From: Methylocaldum sp. 14B | GTDB taxonomy: Bacteria > Pseudomonadota > Gammaproteobacteria > Methylococcales > Methylococcaceae | NCBI RefSeq assembly: GCF_002005105.1 | Contig: NZ_MSCV01000013.1 | Coordinates: 1 to 64,000, forward strand | Length of the DNA stretch: 64,000 nucleotides | Reading direction: 5' to 3' | Position numbers and translations under genes: made by a program | The notes under the pieces: generated by a model | The model's database searches: none | Told to the model about the DNA's origin: nothing | Seen by the model: only the letters and a program-made list of their open reading frames with translations | In this document: in pieces, positions 60,082 through 64,000 of the stretch | Layout of the letters: each line of letters begins with the position of its first letter | Numbering within the stretch: position 1 is the stretch's first letter

Positions 60082-61455
60082 ATGACCCAAAAACTTTTCA
60101 TAGAAACCATTGGTTGCCAAATGAACGAGTACGATTCCGCGAAGATGCGCGACGTACTCCATGCTTCCCATGGCTTCGAGCTGACCAACGACCCCGAGGA
60201 AGCCGATGTCTTGCTGCTGAATACCTGTTCAGTCCGGGAAAAGGCACAAGAAAAGGTTTTTTCGGAATTGGGACGCTGGCGCCCGCTCAAGGACAAGAAA
60301 CCCGGCGTCGTCATAGGCGTCGGCGGTTGTGTCGCCAGCCAGGAAGGGGAGGCCTTGCAGCGGCGCGCCCCCTATGTCGATATGGTTTTCGGTCCGCAGA
60401 CCCTGCATAGGCTGCCGGAACTGCTGGACAAAGTAAGAAAGGATAGAGCGCCCGCCATCGATGTTTCTTTCCCGGAGATCGAAAAGTTCGATGCGCTTCC
60501 GGAGCCGCGCGCGGAAGGACCCAAAGCCTTTGTCTCGATCATGGAAGGGTGCAGCAAATATTGTACGTTTTGTGTCGTACCTTACACGCGGGGCGAAGAG
60601 ATCAGCCGTCCTTTGGACGACGTGATCGCGGAAATCGTCGCTTTGACGGAGCAGGGCGTGCGCGAGGTGGTGTTGTTGGGACAGAACGTCAATGCGTACC
60701 GAGGTGTGATGGCCGACGGCGAAATCGCCGATTTTGCTTTGCTGCTGAATTACGTGGCTGCGATCGACGGTATAGAGCGCATTCGATTCACCACGTCTCA
60801 CCCGGTGGAATTTACCGACAGTTTAATCGAAGCTTACGCGGAAATTCCAAAACTGGCAGACCATTTGCATCTCCCCGTACAAAGCGGCAGCAACCGAGTT
60901 TTGAGCTTGATGAAACGCGGACATACCCGCGAAGAGTACATCGAGAAAATCCAGAGGCTGCGGGAGGTCAGACCCAACCTCAGTTTGTCGTCGGATTTTA
61001 TCGTCGGATTTCCCGGCGAAACCGAACAGGACTTCGAAGAGACCATGGATATGATAGAAACTCTGGGTTTCGATCATTCTTACAGCTTTATTTACAGTCC
61101 CCGTCCCGGTACGCCGGCGGCCGAAATGACAGACGATGTGCCCATGACGGTGAAAAAGGAACGCTTGGCCCGGTTGCAGACGAGAATCAACGAAATGTCG
61201 GCGGAAATTTCCCTCGGCATGGTCAATACGGTGCAGCGTATATTGGTCGAGGGCCTTTCGAAAAAGGATTACGCTCAACTGAGCGGACGTACCGAGAACA
61301 ACCGGGTAGTCAATTTCTCGGGCCCGTCGAAGCTAATCGGTCAATTTCTGGATGTCCTGATCGTCGAAGCACTGCCCAACTCGCTGCGGGGCAGATGGGT
61401 AAACACCTCGGCTCCCGATTTTTCAACCCACGAGACCAGCGGTCTCACCGCATAA
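60082..61455 (+). CDS. miaB: tRNA-2-methylthio-N6-dimethylallyladenosine synthase
   Basis: A 457-residue radical SAM methylthiotransferase, read from ATG 60082 ([20 protein letters not shown]). The N-terminal UPF0004 domain has the three cluster cysteines C12, C49 and C83. The radical SAM motif is CSKYCTFC (C155, C159, C162), followed by PYTRGEE. The C-terminal TRAM domain is the [20 protein letters not shown] segment. It adds the methylthio group to i6A37 of tRNAs in two SAM-dependent steps. It lies upstream of phoH, ybeY and corC, the usual order in gammaproteobacteria. Confidence 0.97.
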   Translation: MTQKLFIETIGCQMNEYDSAKMRDVLHASHGFELTNDPEEADVLLLNTCSVREKAQEKVFSELGRWRPLKDKKPGVVIGVGGCVASQEGEALQRRAPYVDMVFGPQTLHRLPELLDKVRKDRAPAIDVSFPEIEKFDALPEPRAEGPKAFVSIMEGCSKYCTFCVVPYTRGEEISRPLDDVIAEIVALTEQGVREVVLLGQNVNAYRGVMADGEIADFALLLNYVAAIDGIERIRFTTSHPVEFTDSLIEAYAEIPKLADHLHLPVQSGSNRVLSLMKRGHTREEYIEKIQRLREVRPNLSLSSDFIVGFPGETEQDFEETMDMIETLGFDHSYSFIYSPRPGTPAAEMTDDVPMTVKKERLARLQTRINEMSAEISLGMVNTVQRILVEGLSKKDYAQLSGRTENNRVVNFSGPSKLIGQFLDVLIVEALPNSLRGRWVNTSAPDFSTHETSGLTA

Positions 61456-61456
61456 C

Positions 61457-62446
61457 TTGCTTAATCATCTGAACTCCTTGCATCTCACTTTAGAACCCGC
61501 CGACAACGAGCGGCTGGCCAGTTTGTGTGGCCAATTCGATGAACATCTGCGCCAGATCGAAAGACGGCTGGGCGTGGAGATCGCCAACCGCGGCAATCAG
61601 TTCGAAATCATAGGCTCCGGCAAACCGGTGCAGGCCGCGTACAAAGTGCTTCAAAGCCTGTTCGATGCGACCTCGCACGAGGTGATGACGCCCGAGCGCG
61701 TCCATCTGTCCTTGCAGGACTCCAATATCGCCGCCATGCTGGAAAGTGCCGGCGACGAGGTCGAACCGCTCGCCATCCGAACCAAGCGTGGCGCGATCAA
61801 GCCGAAAGGCGCCAATCAGCAGCGTTATCTCAAGAATATCCAGAGCCACGATATCAACTTCGGCGTCGGCCCCGCCGGAACGGGCAAGACCTATCTGGCC
61901 GTGGCTTGTGCCGTTGCCGCCTTGGAACGGGACGAAGTCAGGCGCCTGATTCTCGCGCGTCCGGCGGTCGAAGCCGGCGAGAAGTTGGGCTTCTTGCCGG
62001 GCGACATGGCGCAAAAGGTGGATCCTTATTTGCGGCCCTTGTACGACGCTCTCTACGAAATGCTGGGTTTCGAGCGGGTGGCCAAGCTCATCGAGCGCAA
62101 CGTGATCGAGGTGGCGCCTCTCGCGTTCATGCGCGGACGCACCTTGAACGAGTCGTTCATCATCCTGGACGAGGCGCAGAACACGACCGTCGAGCAGATC
62201 AAGATGTTTCTGACCCGGGTGGGGTTCGGTTCCAAGGCCGTGATCACCGGCGACATTACCCAGATCGACCTGCCACGCAACAAGGAATCGGGGCTAAGAC
62301 ATGTCTTGGAGGTCTTGCGCGATGTCGAAGGCATCAGCTTTACCTTCTTTACGTCTCAGGACGTCGTGCGCCATCCTCTGGTGCAACGTATCGTCGCCGC
62401 TTACGAGGCCTACGAGCGAGCGAATGTGACCGATCGATCAGCATGA
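61457..62446 (+). CDS. ybeZ: PhoH-family ATPase (YbeZ)
   Basis: A 329-residue protein read from TTG 61457, one base after the miaB stop. The N-terminal part contains a KH-like segment (IANRGNQFEIIGSGKPVQAA). The ATPase core has GVGPAGTGKTYLA (Walker A, residues 136-148) and SFIILDEAQNTT (Walker B). SRPAVEAGEKL-type and GDITQIDLPRNKESGL segments complete the PhoH signature. YbeZ works with YbeY in RNA metabolism and ribosome quality control. Its stop codon TGA lies on the first base of the left terminal repeat of a MITE-like element, which separates it from ybeY. Confidence 0.95.
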   Translation: MLNHLNSLHLTLEPADNERLASLCGQFDEHLRQIERRLGVEIANRGNQFEIIGSGKPVQAAYKVLQSLFDATSHEVMTPERVHLSLQDSNIAAMLESAGDEVEPLAIRTKRGAIKPKGANQQRYLKNIQSHDINFGVGPAGTGKTYLAVACAVAALERDEVRRLILARPAVEAGEKLGFLPGDMAQKVDPYLRPLYDALYEMLGFERVAKLIERNVIEVAPLAFMRGRTLNESFIILDEAQNTTVEQIKMFLTRVGFGSKAVITGDITQIDLPRNKESGLRHVLEVLRDVEGISFTFFTSQDVVRHPLVQRIVAAYEAYERANVTDRSA

Positions 62447-62687
62447 TCCTAGAAACGGCAGTTGACCGCTTCGATGCATCAGAAAAGTCCAATGAATTAT
62501 AAGTGTCCAACCGTGTACCGATCTCACCTGTTCGGTGAAACCACTACGCGCGCGATTGCACGGCGGACGGGCCGCCTCCTGGCGGCGTTGCTCCTTCTTG
62601 TGGGGGACGGCCCCACGGCGGCGTCGCGCCTTGCCATCCGGCCCGTCCGCCGCACACTCGCGCGCGTCCAACTGCCGTTTCTAGGAT
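62446..62687. mobile_element. 242-bp MITE-like palindromic element between phoH and ybeY
   Basis: Perfect 19-bp terminal inverted repeats (ATCCTAGAAACGGCAGTTG at 62446-62464 and its inverse at 62669-62687) bound a GC-rich interior with a second inverted pair, ACGCGCGCGATTGCACGGCG (from 62546) against 62640-62667. A small stem GTGGGG/CCCCAC lies at the centre. The whole could form a long hairpin. The left repeat contains the end of the phoH stop and the right repeat contains the ybeY start ATG (62686), so the element has been accommodated exactly at the gene junction. No protein-coding sequence is supported inside it. Confidence 0.7.
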
Positions 62688-63141
62688 GATAAGCGTCGAA
62701 GTCCAGCACGCCACAGTGCGGCAGTGGGTCCCGGAAGACGGAAAATTTCTGCACTGGGCGAGCGCGGCGGCGAAACGGGAGGATGCCGAGTTAGTCATAC
62801 GGATTGTGGACGAGACGGAAAGCGCCGAATTGAACGAGCATTACCGGCACAAGGCCGGACCGACGAATATTCTCAGTTTTCCTTTTGAAGTGCCGGAAGG
62901 CGTTCCCAATCAGTTGCTGGGCGATCTCGTCATCTGTGCCGCCGTCGTCGAGCGCGAAGCGCGCGAGCAAGGCAAAACACTCGAAGCCCACTGGGCGCAT
63001 ATGGTGGTGCACGGTGTGCTGCACCTGCAAGGTTATGATCACATCTCGGAAAGCGACGCCGCCGTCATGGAGGCGGAAGAGATCGCTATTCTCAATGATC
63101 TAGGATTTCCCAATCCCTATGAGGAGATCATCACGTCATGA
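62686..63141 (+). CDS. ybeY: rRNA maturation endoribonuclease YbeY
   Basis: A 151-residue metalloprotein. The zinc-binding motif [11 protein letters not shown] supplies H109, H113 and H119, and [13 protein letters not shown] and [15 protein letters not shown] are the conserved YbeY segments. It trims the 3-prime end of 16S rRNA and takes part in ribosome quality control together with YbeZ. The start ATG at 62686 lies in the right terminal repeat of the upstream palindromic element, which may therefore supply part of its leader. The stop overlaps corC in ATGA. Confidence 0.97.
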   Translation: MISVEVQHATVRQWVPEDGKFLHWASAAAKREDAELVIRIVDETESAELNEHYRHKAGPTNILSFPFEVPEGVPNQLLGDLVICAAVVEREAREQGKTLEAHWAHMVVHGVLHLQGYDHISESDAAVMEAEEIAILNDLGFPNPYEEIITS

Positions 63142-64000
63142 ACGAGGAGCAAACGGGCGAGCATCGAAGTTGGCTCGAACGACTAGGCCTTTTCTTCACG
63201 GGTGAGCCCGAGGACCGCGAGGATTTATTGGAATTGTTGCGCGCTGCTCAGAAGCGGAATCTGATCGAGCTGGAAGCGCTTTCGATGATCGAAGGGGTCA
63301 TGCAAGTCTCGGAACTCAAGGTCCGTGACATCATGATTCCCAGAGCCCAAATGGTCGTGGTTTCGCAGGATGCGGAACTGGAGACGATATTTCCGTTGGT
63401 GGCCGAGTCCGCCCATTCCCGCTATCCCGTCATTGGAGAGGATCGTACCGAAGTGGTCGGCATTCTCCTGGTGAAGGACCTTTTGATTCACAGCCTCAAG
63501 GACAAGACGAAGCGGGTAAAGGAAATCATGCGTCCCGCCCAATTCGTCCCGGAAAGCAAACGACTCAACGTGCTGCTCAAAGAATTCCGTACGACCCGCA
63601 GCCACATGGCTATCGTGGTCGACGAGTACGGCGCTGCGGCCGGTTTGGTGACGATCGAGGACGTCTTGGAACAGATCGTCGGAGAGATCGAGGACGAGCA
63701 CGATTTCGGCGAAGAGGAATACATTTTCAGGAAGAACGATCGCGAATATACGTTGAAGGCTCTGACGCCGATCGACGAGTTCAACGATTACTTTTACGTC
63801 GACTTCAACGACGATGAATTCGATACCATCGGGGGGCTGATCGTTCACCAACTCGGCCATGTCCCCAAGAGGGGCGAGAAAGTGGAGATCGATCGCTTCC
63901 GCTTCATCGTGCTGCGGGCCGACAGTCGCCGCGTGCACTTACTGAAGCTGATCCTTCTGCCCCAGCCCGAAAGTCAATCCGAGACTAGCGCTCGCGTGGA
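63138..64000 (+). CDS. corC: CorC/HlyC family CBS-domain protein, cut by the window end
   Basis: The frame is open from ATG 63138 to the window edge (about 287 residues seen, no stop). Two CBS domains are visible: [20 protein letters not shown] with [14 protein letters not shown], then [20 protein letters not shown] with [20 protein letters not shown]. The C-terminal CorC/HlyC transporter-associated domain begins near [20 protein letters not shown]. CorC is linked to magnesium and cobalt homeostasis. The ATGA overlap with ybeY shows coupling; the usual neighbour lnt would be expected next. Confidence 0.95.
   Translation, partial: MNEEQTGEHRSWLERLGLFFTGEPEDREDLLELLRAAQKRNLIELEALSMIEGVMQVSELKVRDIMIPRAQMVVVSQDAELETIFPLVAESAHSRYPVIGEDRTEVVGILLVKDLLIHSLKDKTKRVKEIMRPAQFVPESKRLNVLLKEFRTTRSHMAIVVDEYGAAAGLVTIEDVLEQIVGEIEDEHDFGEEEYIFRKNDREYTLKALTPIDEFNDYFYVDFNDDEFDTIGGLIVHQLGHVPKRGEKVEIDRFRFIVLRADSRRVHLLKLILLPQPESQSETSARV

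Noticed and set aside
62524-62798. Overlapping arginine-rich frames across the phoH-ybeY palindrome
   Set aside because: They translate the inverted-repeat element on the minus strand and run into ybeY; no evidence of a protein.

Overview
The window looks like a chromosomal segment from a moderately GC-rich gammaproteobacterium. The house-keeping order at the right end (miaB, phoH/ybeZ, ybeY, corC) is typical of that class. A complete exosortase A (XrtA/PEP-CTERM) exopolysaccharide locus, many short REP-like intergenic repeats, and a CopC-containing metal gene cluster together suggest a methanotroph-like member (Methylococcales). That placement is an inference from gene content; no rRNA or methane monooxygenase gene is present.

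0-14.3 kb (+ strand): one tightly packed XrtA block. It begins with the tail of an outer-membrane barrel protein. Then come an ExeA-like ATPase, a polysaccharide deacetylase, a FemAB-like protein, a glycosyltransferase, the exosortase A-EpsI fusion, a second glycosyltransferase, an asparagine-synthase-like amidotransferase, a third glycosyltransferase, a second amidotransferase whose glutaminase site is degenerate, a second deacetylase and a fourth glycosyltransferase. 14.3-26.5 kb: an accessory polysaccharide region with a nested repeat cluster, a TPR protein, an AT-rich glycosyltransferase/methyltransferase island, an ATP-grasp-LMW phosphatase fusion, a sulfotransferase, more glycosyltransferases, a Wzx-type flippase and an FkbM methyltransferase. 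26.6-33.3 kb (- strand): the second half of the XrtA set (acyl-CoA ligase, PLP decarboxylase, O-ligase, acyl carrier protein, two alpha/beta hydrolases). 34.7-38.0 kb holds a giant membrane protein joining VanZ-like modules to an O-antigen-ligase-like domain with a carbohydrate-binding-like insert.

39-42.5 kb: an enolase-superfamily dipeptide epimerase and a TonB-dependent receptor on the minus strand. 42.9-51.0 kb: a small lipoprotein and a small secreted protein on the minus strand, then a seven-gene plus-strand operon. The operon encodes a cysteine-motif Asp-box (BNR) protein, CopC, two unrecognised envelope proteins, an ABC ATPase, an FtsX/MacB-type permease and a ZnuA-like solute-binding protein. 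It looks like an undescribed periplasmic metal (copper or zinc) handling system and is the most interesting part of the window.

51.7-53.6 kb: a SoxC-type sulfite dehydrogenase with its cytochrome c. 53.9-59.3 kb: a polytopic membrane protein, a rhomboid protease and glcDEF (glycolate oxidase). 59.4-64 kb: a glycine-zipper-like membrane protein, miaB, phoH, a MITE-like palindrome whose terminal repeats carry the phoH stop and the ybeY start, ybeY, and corC cut by the window end.

At least six copies of one approximately 160-240 bp intergenic repeat family lie between genes, together with several other inverted-repeat families. Comparing copies reveals nested insertions with exact boundaries. 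No tRNA, rRNA, CRISPR array or transposase gene was seen.
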